A stretch of 64,000 nt of DNA from assembly GCA_020975725.1 (NCBI GenBank), contig QXJR01000026.1, forward strand, positions 1,116,001 through 1,180,000. The letters are read 5' to 3'. The notes beneath the pieces are model-generated. The model was not told the DNA's origin and did not search any database. It worked only from the letters and a program-made list of their open reading frames with translations. The first letter of the stretch is position 1. The number at the start of each line of letters is the position of its first letter. This document shows positions 30,977 through 41,713 of the stretch, in pieces. Made by a program: the position numbers and the translations under genes. The DNA is from Picocystis sp. L7. Taxonomy: Eukaryota; Chlorophyta; Picocystophyceae; Picocystales; Picocystaceae.

Positions 30977-33364
30977 AGAACAGGAAGTGTATGGAGCACC
31001 TCTGTGAAGAGACAGGTCGACTGACCCTCTTCCACTCCTGCACTGCTTTTTGCCACCCTCCTGAACGATCTAGGCAGAAGTGACTGTCAAGCAACACAAA
31101 GCCTGCTTCATATATGCAAAGCTGTGTTGGCTGGCCTAACGCTCAGCGCTTGTTGGGTACTATCTCCTCACCAGATTGCATGACATTATGGTTCCAGTGA
31201 AAGGCCACCTTATCGACATCGCCGGTATCAATGCGGCTCTACTCGTTAGCTTTCCAACTCTCATCGGTGGCTTCATGAAACACTTTTTCACCAGCATCTT
31301 CCAGGCAGGTGCTGAAAGGACAATTCATGGACAAGATTAGGAACGAGAGAAGAGGCTCGCGTTTGCGTGGTAGGCGTGTTTTGTCTGCATCCAACAGGAA
31401 TGTTTTTCATCAAGCCCTAAAAGGCCCAGGCACTACCTCGTAGATTGCATGAATGGCATCAGGCTGACCTTGAAGATGGAATCACTGTGGAATACCCTGC
31501 TTTACATGCTGCAGAGCTGTTTGAAGTAGGCACATTTTATAATAAAGATCTCCTTCTAGGAGTAGGCATGAATTTGGTGTCTCGCAGCATAGGGATTCGT
31601 GCCCACTTGTTGCAAGTCCTCCGGACGAGCTCTCGGTCTATGGAGAGAGGGTGTATGATCTCCCCGGCTGCGAACTCCGTTCTATACCATCATTTTGCAC
31701 CTAGTGCCACATCTTATGCAGCTAGTGAGCACGTTGTGCCATGTGTATCGGTATTGTGTTGATCCTTTCCCACATGTGGATTTCCCACCATCCGTACGTT
31801 CGCAAATCTTGGATCATATACGATTATCCTTTGTGGAAAGGCGAGCTAGTCTTTGTGTATCGTTGCCCTTCGACACGAAAGAACTCGCTCTTGTGTTTTT
31901 CCGGCCTTCGTCCCACATTGCATGTGGCATGTTGGCTAGTAGTCTTGTGGCGAGAGAACTTGCAATCTTTCTCTCCATAGCATGAAAAATAGCGATCAAT
32001 CGAAGGGAGTAGTGAAACCTTTGGAATAAAACATTCCATTGACGCCCCGCCTGCAACCATAGGACGATCGTGTGGTGGAGCATTTTTTCTTTTACAAGTA
32101 GTATTTGCAACGGTTGGCAAAACAAGTGGATGTCAACTAGAATTGGTATGGATGGGGTTTGGTAAAACCCTTCGCTTGTTTGTCTTCGGAGTATCAACGA
32201 TTAGGAGCAGTTTATAATTGTACCATTGAGGGTTACATGAACGAGATCCTTGGTTTACCCGTGCCGTTGACCGTGGAGCATCCCATTTGTGGAATCTTGG
32301 AGTATCTATGAGAACACTACGTACAAGCGGCTCGGTTAGCAAGGGGATTATTGACGAGAAGTATCATGCTATCGCACGTGCAAAGAGTGCCAAATTGTAT
32401 AACGTCGCTTTTGGTGTGCTCCCTGATCTTACTTCGTCCGATTTATGGGAAGGAGGCGTCGTGCATCCTCCCTCCTAGCACAGAATGGCTTACTTAACCG
32501 TTGTAAAAAGTGGGCTTGAACAGTTCAGATGAGTGAGCATGAACGAGCAAGCCTAGCCCACGCGTAGATCCCTCGTACAATTTATCCACTCCCATATCGT
32601 TGATTCCATATTGCGGAGTGTTGACGGGCACGTACATGTAGGGTTGCTTTGGTACGACTTGGATTCATCTAAGACATCCATTCTATCCTACAACACCTAG
32701 AAAGCGCTACCACAATAACAAACCATAAACGTGTAGATTTGCAATGGGTGACAACAACCCGAAATCCCAAGGCAATCAACAGCTCTATGTGTAAAGTGTC
32801 GGATCTTGCTTCGGGAAAATCGTGGTTTGCGCATCACCTTTGCCGTGTAAAGAGTCCACTCCGATTCCGAAGAACAGAAACCAATAGTGGTATGGCAACC
32901 AAAACTACAAGACATGACCATGCGTAATGCCGGTAGCATTGCCGCCGCTGTGCCGTTGCACATCAAGGAGTTTTGTCGCTCGACTCCGTCAAGACCATGA
33001 GCTCGAGATGAGAAGGATTGTGCGGTCCATCCCTTTTCCCTCCCATTTCACGTACTCGACACCGTCTAAGCGAAGCTAGGGAAGGCACGTCGGTCACACG
33101 ATCGTCCTCTCCCTCCGCCGATCCTCGTTCTTTGTGCTTCGATACGCGTAGGAGCGTCGAACTTGGTTGCATGGCTTGGGATGGTCCATCCATCGAAGGA
33201 CATCCCCCCTCCAACGGGTTCGTGAGAAGAAACTCTCCCCTCCTTGCCGTCTCGGACGTGTTGCACGTGTCGACCGTTTTTGGTGCGGAAAGAAAAGGAA
33301 CAGCAGGCTGTCACATCTCGTCCGCAGGCGTGCGTCGAACCGGAGATAAATCGCAATCGTTCGC
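30977..33364. other. Intergenic region, possibly with a small frame
   Basis: About 2.4 kb with no recognised gene. One 50-codon + strand frame at 31188-31340 (MVPVKGHLIDIAGINAALL, then a hydrophobic stretch) has protein-like composition and could be an exon or a relic, but I cannot connect it to others. The exact 12-mer GAGAAGAAACTC is at 33224-33235, about 130 bp before the next gene. Confidence 0.35.
33224..33235 (-). promoter_or_regulatory. 12-mer GAGTTTCTTCTC, upstream of unknown helical protein
   Basis: Exact copy in reverse orientation, about 130 bp before the start codon at 33365, in a context (CGTGAGAAGAAACTCTCCCC) that also resembles the copy at 26276. Confidence 0.5.
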
Positions 33365-34033
33365 ATGCGTGGAGAGGTGCTACGCACCATCCACGGAGCA
33401 CGAAGGGAGTGGGAAGCAGGACACGTGGAAGGAGGAAATGCACTGCAAGAACTGGCGCTTGCCACTTCACAGCTGAAGGAACAGGCGTGGGAAAGGGACT
33501 TGAACGGAATCGGATTGAAAGGTGCGGTGAAGGAAGCGTGGCAGGAGAAGGCGAAACAATCTGGGCTGCGGTTGTTGAGCGCCGTCGAGGTCATGTGCGT
33601 CGCCACCGCAACCCTGAACCGTACTCAAGAGTCGCTCCTAAATGATGCTGTCCACGACCACGTCCGCATGCTTGCCGCTCGCTACGCAGCGGAGACACGA
33701 CTGAAAATGCACACTGCTGGGTTGGCCATGGAAACGTTGAAGCGTGTAAGTCCAACATGTCTGCCCAGCGACGAAGCAAACGCAGTTTTGAGTCGGGTGC
33801 GAAAGACGGGTCTTTCTGCATCAAATGAAGGGTACGGTGCTGCTGACCCGGTTGCATCCTTGAACCATTCTTTATCCCTTGCTCAAACGAACGATCATTC
33901 TAGCACAAGTGGCGAAGAGTTGGCGATCCGCAGTGAGATGACGCTCTACCAAACCGTTTGGAGACTTTATCTCGAGATGGATCCCTCAGCCGTTGAGAAG
34001 CTTCTTTATGGCCTTCTTGGTCCACGAACGTAG
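33365..34033 (+). CDS. Unknown helical protein, 222 residues
   Basis: This single frame starts at ATG 33365. The translation is rich in Ala, Glu, Leu and Arg with few Gly/Pro and is probably mostly alpha-helical (LQELALATSQLKEQAWERDL, and MTLYQTVWRLYLEMDPSAVE near the C-terminus). It has no signal peptide, membrane helix or familiar motif. Composition and lack of low-complexity bias support a real gene. It converges with the dCMP deaminase gene (188 bp between stops). I do not recognise the family; a subunit of a helical complex is possible but only a guess. Confidence 0.6.
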   Translation: MRGEVLRTIHGARREWEAGHVEGGNALQELALATSQLKEQAWERDLNGIGLKGAVKEAWQEKAKQSGLRLLSAVEVMCVATATLNRTQESLLNDAVHDHVRMLAARYAAETRLKMHTAGLAMETLKRVSPTCLPSDEANAVLSRVRKTGLSASNEGYGAADPVASLNHSLSLAQTNDHSSTSGEELAIRSEMTLYQTVWRLYLEMDPSAVEKLLYGLLGPRT

Positions 34034-34221
34034 GCACAGAGTTCGATGCCAGGTACCAGGGGTGGACACTTCATTGGCATTCTAGCTGCTACATTGGTGG
34101 AAGCCGTTTGATGAAATGAAATCCATCTTGAAAGAGCAGAAGCTGGAAATGTACAGGGATGCAACGGAGGACTGCATCAAACTGTGCTTGGCAAAAACGG
34201 CAGCACTACAAGGCCACATCA

Positions 34222-35183
34222 TCACAGGAGGCTCACTTTTATGTCCAACACATGTTTATGCTGAGAAACTCTCACGCCCGCACGTTTCAGCATGTTATTT
34301 GACGCTTCGTATATGTGCCGCTTTTGCCCCTGCGCAAGCTTGCTCGTCCTACTGGTCTCGTGCACAACCACCTCCTTGATTCCCGCCTGGATTATGATCT
34401 TTGCACATTCATTGCATGGAAACATGGTCACGTAGAGCTTCGATCCCTCGACTGTCGCTGAATTCTTATTCAGTATTGCGTTGACTTCTGCGTGCACAAC
34501 ATATGGATATTTGGTTTTCAGAACATCGCCATCATTCGACAGTTTGGCCCAGGGAAACTGCTGGTCACTGCAGCCCCGTGGGAATCCATTGTATCCAATG
34601 CCCTGAATCACGTTGTCCTGGCTTACAATCACTGCACCTACCTAGAGAAGGTCGCCATTTCATAGCATAGAAACACAAACAAACGTCAGAATCCACGATC
34701 TATAGTAGGGTGAAGCTCATCCGGCCAGACCAGCGCACTCCCGGCCTGCTTCATCCTACTCTCACTCTTCATCAGATTGTCTTGCAGCATGTCCGTTTGG
34801 GGGACGTGCTAAGTTCCACAAGAGGTCGTCGCTGCCGAGGAAGCAGAAGCGTTGGAGCGAAGCGGCGTGCGATTTATCAATGCATGTATTGGAGAGCGCA
34901 CCTGTCTATTAGGATCCTTCGACCTCATTGCGCTGAGGACCGCTAGAGCCATGAAATAATCTTCCCAGGACAAGTAGTCCGATCTCGGATGAGGAGCGTA
35001 AGGATCCACCACAATGCTCGCCACGTTGTCAAGCGACGACGAGGAACGTTTCAAGCTGCTAGGAATGGAGTCGTCAACCTGAAGCTTCCTGGCTGCGATG
35101 GCCGCCGCTGCTGCTCCCAACGCCATTCCTACCCCAGCAGCGACTGACAGGGACAACCAACCTTCCGCAGATCTCGTGGACAT
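34222..35183 (-). CDS. dCMP (deoxycytidylate) deaminase with N-terminal hydrophobic anchor
   Basis: Exons 35183-34902 and 34641-34222 join in phase 0 across a 260-nt intron, giving 233 residues. The enzyme converts dCMP to dUMP, feeding dTMP synthesis. The match is strong: [30 protein letters not shown] across the junction, [13 protein letters not shown], zinc motif HAEVNAIL with the catalytic Glu, and PCNECAK with the two zinc cysteines. Unlike typical DCTD, about 85 extra residues precede the core: a Ser-rich start, a long hydrophobic helix ([20 protein letters not shown]) and a Ser-rich linker. This could be a membrane anchor or part of an organelle signal. Start chosen as the first ATG of the only open frame that reaches the core. 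Confidence 0.9.
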
Positions 35184-35516
35184 GTGCGCTTGGGCATCCG
35201 TCTACCGTTTCGGCTTGTTCTCTCGACCGTCCGTCGGTGCTGGGGAAGTCGTCCACCGAAAGAGAATTGGACTTGGAGAGGTTCGGGGAAGATCCTCGTC
35301 GGATACGTACCTCTGTACTTATGCCTCGGTGCAGTACACCGCGATCCCCCCGCACAGAGGGGGTTCTACCTGCTCTGCTCGCGGGGCGGAAGATTCTCGA
35401 GGACTTGGGGGCATGGAAATGGAAGCTCAAACTCCGAAGGGCCCTGCGTTGCCGGATTGGAGCTCCTTTATTGAAATTATCGATATCTCTGAGTTTAAAC
35501 TTTGTGTTCCACGCAC
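35184..35516. promoter_or_regulatory. dCMP deaminase upstream region
   Basis: About 330 bp between the deaminase start and the left edge of the copia fossil. No motif beyond ordinary G+C-rich promoter DNA is seen. Confidence 0.3.
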
Positions 35517-35950
35517 TGTTGTGGCGTGGTTGTGAACCGCTATACAGTATGTCCTTCGCTACTGCGCGGGGTAATTGATCCCCTTTCCTGCTTCTTCAAC
35601 GTGTTCTTTGTCCTTCGACAACGAGTTCCAATGTGCTTGCTCGATGAGAGGAGAATTCTGGTATGGAGGTGGTGACTTCGTCAAAGTTCTGTATTACAAG
35701 GCATGCACTGCGCTCTTAAATAGTCGCAGGTGTTCGATTCCGTCCAATGTATTCTCATTGGTATACTTGAGTGAATTCTACAGTCGTATGTTGAATTCTA
35801 TGGTTCGTTCTTGCACGACGTTTGGTCGTCGCTGGTCATGTCGTCGGCGATCTACATGTTGAGCTGTCGATCGACCCTTTCCCTTGGTCGGAGGACTCGG
35901 TCTTGGAGGGAGAGCTGTAAACCCTAGGCGAATTAACATTCGTTTCAACA
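35517..35950 (-). repeat. Probable 3' LTR of the copia element
   Basis: On the minus strand the sequence just after RNase H has a purine-rich GAGTGGGAG immediately followed by TGTTGAAACG, the usual polypurine-tract/LTR boundary of copia elements. The other end is placed at ...CCACAACA (35517) because it gives a short TGTTG/CAACA inverted repeat. No second LTR is available for comparison, so the left end is uncertain. Confidence 0.4.
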
Positions 35951-36749
35951 CTCCCACTCAGCTCTATTACCGAGGGTTCTTTCATACCGATGACGTGGAT
36001 GCAGGTCTTGAACTTCTGCAGTGGCACTTGCTTGGTAAGATAGTCGGCGAACATCCGGTCAGTGGGGCAGTATTCGAACTGCACTTCATCACGCACTGCA
36101 CGTTCACGTAGAAAGTGATGTTGCACGTCAATGTGCTTTGCGCGCGTAACGGATTGTGGATTCAGTATCAACCGTAACGCTGACTGATTGTCCATCTTTA
36201 CCGTCGCCGAAATCTCCTCTGGTCCCAGCAGTAACTTCAGATAGTTCTTGATCCATAGTACTTCTTTGACTGTGGCTGTGGTTGCCTGGTATTCTGCTTC
36301 TGTAGTGGAGATTGCAATGATAGGTTGCATCTTGCTTTGCCAGGCCACCAGTGATCCCATTGCATGGATCACATATCCAGTTCTTGACCTTCTACTGCTC
36401 TTTTCTCCAGCATAATTTGCATCGCTGTAAGCTTCAACACTGATGTGCTTCAAAATGTTTTCATCTGTGGCTTGATCGACTAACATTTTGTTTTGTGTTC
36501 CATGTAGGTACTTCAATGTTCCACAGAGTGCGTTCCAGTGTGATTTCTTTGGATTTGAGTTGTACCTTGCCAATGCTGATGTTGCGTAGCAAATATCCGG
36601 TCTGGTGGTTCCACTGAGATATTGAAGCTGACCACATATTTTTTGATATTGCAGGTGTTCTACTGAATCTTCAAGTGGATCATCCAGCAGAGGTACGTTC
36701 AACGGTATTGATTGTGTTTTGCTTGTTTAGATACCATGCTGCTATATAT

Positions 36750-37515
36750 TGTGGCGCGTGGGCGCCCACCTCCTTTTCCCGTGGCGAGCCGGCGCCGCCG
36801 GTGGTGGCATCGGCGTGCGTTCGCGCTCGTTCGCTCGTGCGTTCGTGTCGCCGCGGTGCTCGAGACCGTGGGGCGGAACGTTGAGGAACGTTGTTGTTGT
36901 GTTCTCGTTCCCCTCCGCCGCAATTAATATTACATCTTAACTCCATTGGGGAATCCGCCCGTGGCTAAGCCACGTATTTATCCGGTTCATCGGCCACAGA
37001 GCCCTTATTAGAAAGGGGGACAAACCGGTCCCTATTCGGGTTAGTCCTGGCCCTGCATCCGCCTAGGGACATGGCTGAGGAGGACGTCCCAGTGAGGGGA
37101 AGGCAAGGGCCTTCCTTGGGCATCCGAGAATATTCCCTCATGCCTCCCTAGTACCTCCTGGTAGGTAGCGAGATGCTGCAAGCGAGGGAACCAGGGAGCC
37201 TTTGGCCAATGCGGAGGGATCATGGTCACAAGGGCTGTAGGTTCGGCCTCCAGCTTGCCTTTCGCGGAGTCAATGAGGCAACAGGGTGGGTGTGCCCATA
37301 GGTTGCCAAGACTAGCCCATTCTTGGGCGAGAGCATGAGTCTCCCGTGTAAAGAAGGCCGGACATTGGGCATGGTTTGGCGAGGCAAACAAGTCCCAAGT
37401 AAACGGCCCGAATATAATTGAGAACCTCTCAATAGCCTCACGATGGAGTGCATATTCCTCATCGTCAAAGGACAACCTCGGCAAGACAGGTGTCTCGAGA
37501 GGGCTGGGCGCAACA
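36750..37515 (-). mobile_element. 766-bp insertion with a DIRS/Ngaro-like gene fragment
   Basis: The block interrupts the copia reverse transcriptase. Its ends are TGTGGCGCG and GGGCGCAACA, an imperfect inverted repeat, flanked by ATAT on both sides (probable 4-bp target duplication). The minus strand encodes a fragment with WDLFASPNHAQCPAFFTRE and MIPPHWPKAPWFPRL, a pattern known from the RNase H/methylase-like region of tyrosine-recombinase (DIRS, Ngaro) retroelements. It is a short non-autonomous fossil. Confidence 0.6.
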
Positions 37516-38257
37516 ATATAGTCACTGACCTTGTTAGCTTGATGCAATATCATGGTTCCTGCTTTACGATCTCTGATGATCGTCATTCCGAGAAAATGCT
37601 ATGCCTCTCCCATGTCAGTGATTTTATATTTGGAATGTATCAGATCTTTCATGGTCTGTACACACTGCAGATCTCGGCCGGCAATCAGTATGTCATCTAC
37701 ATAGAAACACATGTAGATTATGGCATCTGTGGATGTGCACTTCATCGCGTTTTGGTCCAGTCGATTGCATGTGAATCCGAGTGCAGTCAGTGTTTTGGTC
37801 AATTCTTGGTTCCATGCACGGGGAGCCTGTTAGAGTCCATATAGACTTCTGTTGAGCTTCAGAACTTGAGCCGACTCTTTGTTGTTTGTTAAACCACTCG
37901 GAATGCGCAGGTATACTTCTTCTCCGAGTTCTGCATTTAGAAGTGCAGTTTCCACATCCAGTTGATGTAAGTTTAAGTCCAGCTGATTTACTGCTGCGAG
38001 AAAAAGTCTGAGTGCATTTTTGCTGACTACTGATGCATAGATCTCATCGTAATCTTCTCCAGGACGCTGATGACAGTCCAAGGCCACTAGTCTGGCCTTA
38101 TACTTTACGATATTGTTCAAGCCATCTCTCTTTAAGTTGAAAATCCATTTGGTACCCAGTGGCTTTCTACCTTTGGGTAATTCAGCAAATGTCTAGGTAC
38201 GCATTCGGCTCAGTGAAGTCAGTTCAGTTTGTATGGCTTCCTGCCATTGTTCACTAT

Positions 38258-38839
38258 TGTAGCGTCCAAGTAGGGTCGCGGACAGGGGACACTTGTGCAA
38301 CGAGCGAGTTGCGGCTCTCAGCAGTCGTTGAGATCCTGGAAGAGGCTGATGGGGCGAGGAGGTCGTCTCGGAGGACAAGTAGAAAAGTGAATTGCAAGGC
38401 AAAGAGAGGGACTGGAGGTCCGTCTCTCAAAACCACTCAGTGGCGGTTGAGATGAGGGCAAGTGGGGCACAAGGAGGGTCCACGTGCTGCTGACGGTCAA
38501 ATCTGACCGTCCGTGCAGCCAGCCGTGGGGCGTCCGCCAGCTGTCCGAGTCATCGACACCGTCCAGCCTCCCCAGCCCTACCTTCTAGAAGTACACGGGG
38601 AAAGGGAATCCTTTCGACTCAACTCTACCGGTCAAGGGTTCCCTTCATCCCTTACTGAAACATGTCCATTGACCCGGGGCGTTCTGCATCTATTCCCGGG
38701 CTCTGTTGACCCACATTCAATCCAGACCCGGATCTATGGTATAACGGTAGTAGGGAGCAGTAAGGCAATGACTGCCCTTTTACTCCCCAAAGTCTCGGGG
38801 TCTTCACGCAGGGTCTCGTAGGGTCCCTGCTAGGCTACA
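38258..38839 (-). repeat. 3' LTR of gypsy element 1
   Basis: 582 bp, TGTAG...CTACA, preceded on + by the target duplication CTAT. It contains a CACGTG (38481-38486) and a perfect hairpin GACGGTCA/TGACCGTC (38492-38511). Confidence 0.95.
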
Positions 38840-40835
38840 TTCTCTTGGCTCCTGTCAGGTCACTGACACATCAGACGTGAAGAAAGTCATACACATAACT
38901 GATGGGGTCATATAGCATCGCACGTATCTCAGCAGCTGTATAACTTTGCTTGATCCCATCAGTCCAGCGCACGCAATAGTTTTCACCCGATGTGCCAATC
39001 ACAATGCCTTGAAAGTATGCTTGTGTGCCATCGGAGGCATGAAACAACTGTTGCACCACTGCCTGTTGCAGGTTATGGGGTGACTTGTAAGTCGGTCTTC
39101 GTCGGGTCTGGAATGGTAGCTTTGAAGAAGTCCAGGTGTTCACTAATATAGGTGCTGGATACTGTAAATATACTTGGTGTTTATGCTGTTCCACTTTCTC
39201 AAGGTTAGAGGCAGTAATGCCCTGTTCGGGAATGCAGCCATTGTTTTCCTCCAGCACCAAAAACTCATCTAGTAGTTCACTAGTTTCATTGACCCACATG
39301 TAGGGTTCTGTAGTTGAAGTTGTCTTGACCCAATAACGAACATGCTGTTGGGGGAAGAGTTGATAGTCTCTCAATAGATAGCGCTGTATGATTACGGCGG
39401 GTTCCACGTTGGCATCCACGGGAAGGGAGGTGGATGCACCAGTAGGTTCTTGTGAAGGGAAGAGCGTTAAATCTGAATCGAACCACGGTGCCAAACGGTC
39501 AGCATTGAAGCGGTCAGAATAGGGCGAATCAGGGGGCAGTTGTAGCCTGTAAGCCCCTTTTCCCAAGTCTTCAGTAACGGTGAATGGACCGACGTAGTAT
39601 GGGTCCAGTTTGTGTTTATCAGTTGGCCCCTTCAGGCCATACTGGACTTTCACTTGATCACCAACCTTGAAAGAGCGAGTCGGTAATTGTGAACGCAGGG
39701 CCTGGAATTTCTCAGCTTGTTTATGCAAATGCTCCAGCATGGTTTTGTACAATTGTCGCTGTTTGTCTAGTAGGACAGTAACCCGTTGGTCTACTGTGGA
39801 TATCATATCTGTGAGACTCTCTGTATTGTCCTGTAAGGTTAGGAACTGCAAGTGCCAGGGCAACCTTGAAGGGCATCCGAACAAAGCGACAAACGGCGCA
39901 ACTTTTGTAACAGCATGTACACTGTCATTATAAGCATGGGCAGCTGCCTGTAAATAGTCATCCCAGTTTAAACGGTCATCGCACGTTAAGCGCAGCTGTT
40001 GTAAAAGAGTGCGGTGCTGTCGCTCTGCACCTCCTTGGGATTGTGAATGATACGGTGTTCCAGTGGAATGCTGAACTCCCATTGCAGCGCAGAATACCTG
40101 GAAAAGGTCGCGATACGCTGGCCCATTGTCAGTGTGAATGCGCTGCGGCGTATGGAAGCGGTACACGAGCGCATCTAGCAAGCATTGCGCTTGTCGGAAA
40201 GAACTCCAGGAAGTGTGTATAGCAATGTAGATCGCATACTTCGTAAAACGATCGACAACAGTAAGCACCCCATTATGCCCCTTGGCTGTAAGGGGCAATC
40301 CTTCGACCACATCCATTACCACTGTGTGAAATGGATAGGGATAAAACTTAGTCTCGGCAAAGAGGGGCTGGTGCCTAGATGTTGTTCCTGGTTTTTGCAT
40401 CTGACAAGTTGGACAGCGCGCGACAAAGTGATTTATATGCTGTTTCATTCCTTTCCAAGTGAAGTGGCGCTTGGCGTTTGCGAAGGTACGCTCTGCACCG
40501 AAGTGCGCCTGGTCATGTACTAGGTGTAATAAGTCCTGACGTAAGGCGTCATCTGCGGGAACCAGTACCACAGCAGGGCCGTCGAAGACATCGATCTGAT
40601 TTGGAGGGCTGACTTCAAAAAGCAGTCCATTGGTGGCACGCAAATGTGGGGGCGGCGATCGCAGCCATGCCTCATACTGAGGGTCAGATAGAGCGGCGGA
40701 CCGTAGGCGCTGCACAAAAGAGGGACTGCCCGGATCGGCTAACGCGGACAGGATTCTGGACTGTTTGCCTTGAACACACACAGCCTCGGTAAGACTGCGG
40801 CTAGCTAGCGGTCGAAGCGTCCCTGTGGGTGTTTT

Positions 40836-41713
40836 AAAGTAAAGGTCCAGAAGGTTGGCTATCCACGCTACGGGGAATGCATTGCCGCACAACCGATGTC
40901 GCATGCTTGGTGAGACATTCTCGGCAGCTGTGTCTCCAATTTCCATCCCAACCAAGCGCTCTTTTTCTGTAACTGTCAGCGCTCTTTCAGTTCCATCTGA
41001 GTTACGTACCCATGTTGTCCGATTGCGGTCACTATGCGAGTTACTCGTTGCCATCAAAGTGGGGCATTTAAGAACGGGCTGGTTCATTGCCCCAGTAGGA
41101 ACCGTAGCTCCATCGGTCAAACAATCTTGCCAGGTAAGAGGCAGACCGGGTACATGCCATATACGTGAATTGGACGGAAGCGAAGTCCAGCAGTACCTGC
41201 TCCTTTTCTGGGGGCAGTACTGGGACATGTCGTGTAAGGCGGGCTCTCCAAACATTTCCGCAACCTGCTGAAAATCTTTGTAAAGGTGGCCTGCAAAAGG
41301 GGTACATTCGATGATATAATCTGGTCGACCAAGTCGGTTGTAAAGGGTATGTACCGTTGTAAAAAGTTCTCTTTCATCCCGCAGCCCATAACTGGGGTAG
41401 TCTGGCGAGGTATTGGCTTTGGAGAACGGCTGGCATGGTACCCCCGCGATAAGCAGGTGGACAGGTGGTAGCTTTCTTCGATGCGCCAATACTCGTACAT
41501 CATTGCCATAACGGAAGATATCTGTGCGGTGAAAGAGTCCAGGTCGATCGAGGTTCACCTCAGCAAACACCCTCTGTATTACCTTTCGGGCATGCTCTTC
41601 TATTTCGACTGCTATGTAATCAACTTGTATTGGATAGCCAGTTGGTATGAGATGCCACAGAGCTCGAAGGACTGTGCCCATACCTGCACATAAGTCTAAA
41701 ATCCGGATGATGG
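40836..41713 (-). other. C5 cytosine-DNA methyltransferase domain inside gypsy-1 pol
   Basis: About 290 residues between RNase H and integrase carry the ordered motifs of C5 methyltransferases. Motif I is LDLCAGMGTVLRAL (SAM binding), motif IV is GVPCQPFSKA (catalytic Cys), motif VI is IIECTP, and motif VIII is QKRSRYCW. Motifs IX-X are RLVGMEIGDT and RLCGNAFPVAW. The short target-recognition region and PCQPFS favour a DNMT3-like or bacterial-like enzyme over a maintenance DNMT1. It is in frame with the polyprotein. Retroelement-borne methyltransferases are known from dinoflagellates and charophyte algae, where CG methylation activity has been reported. Confidence 0.92.
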
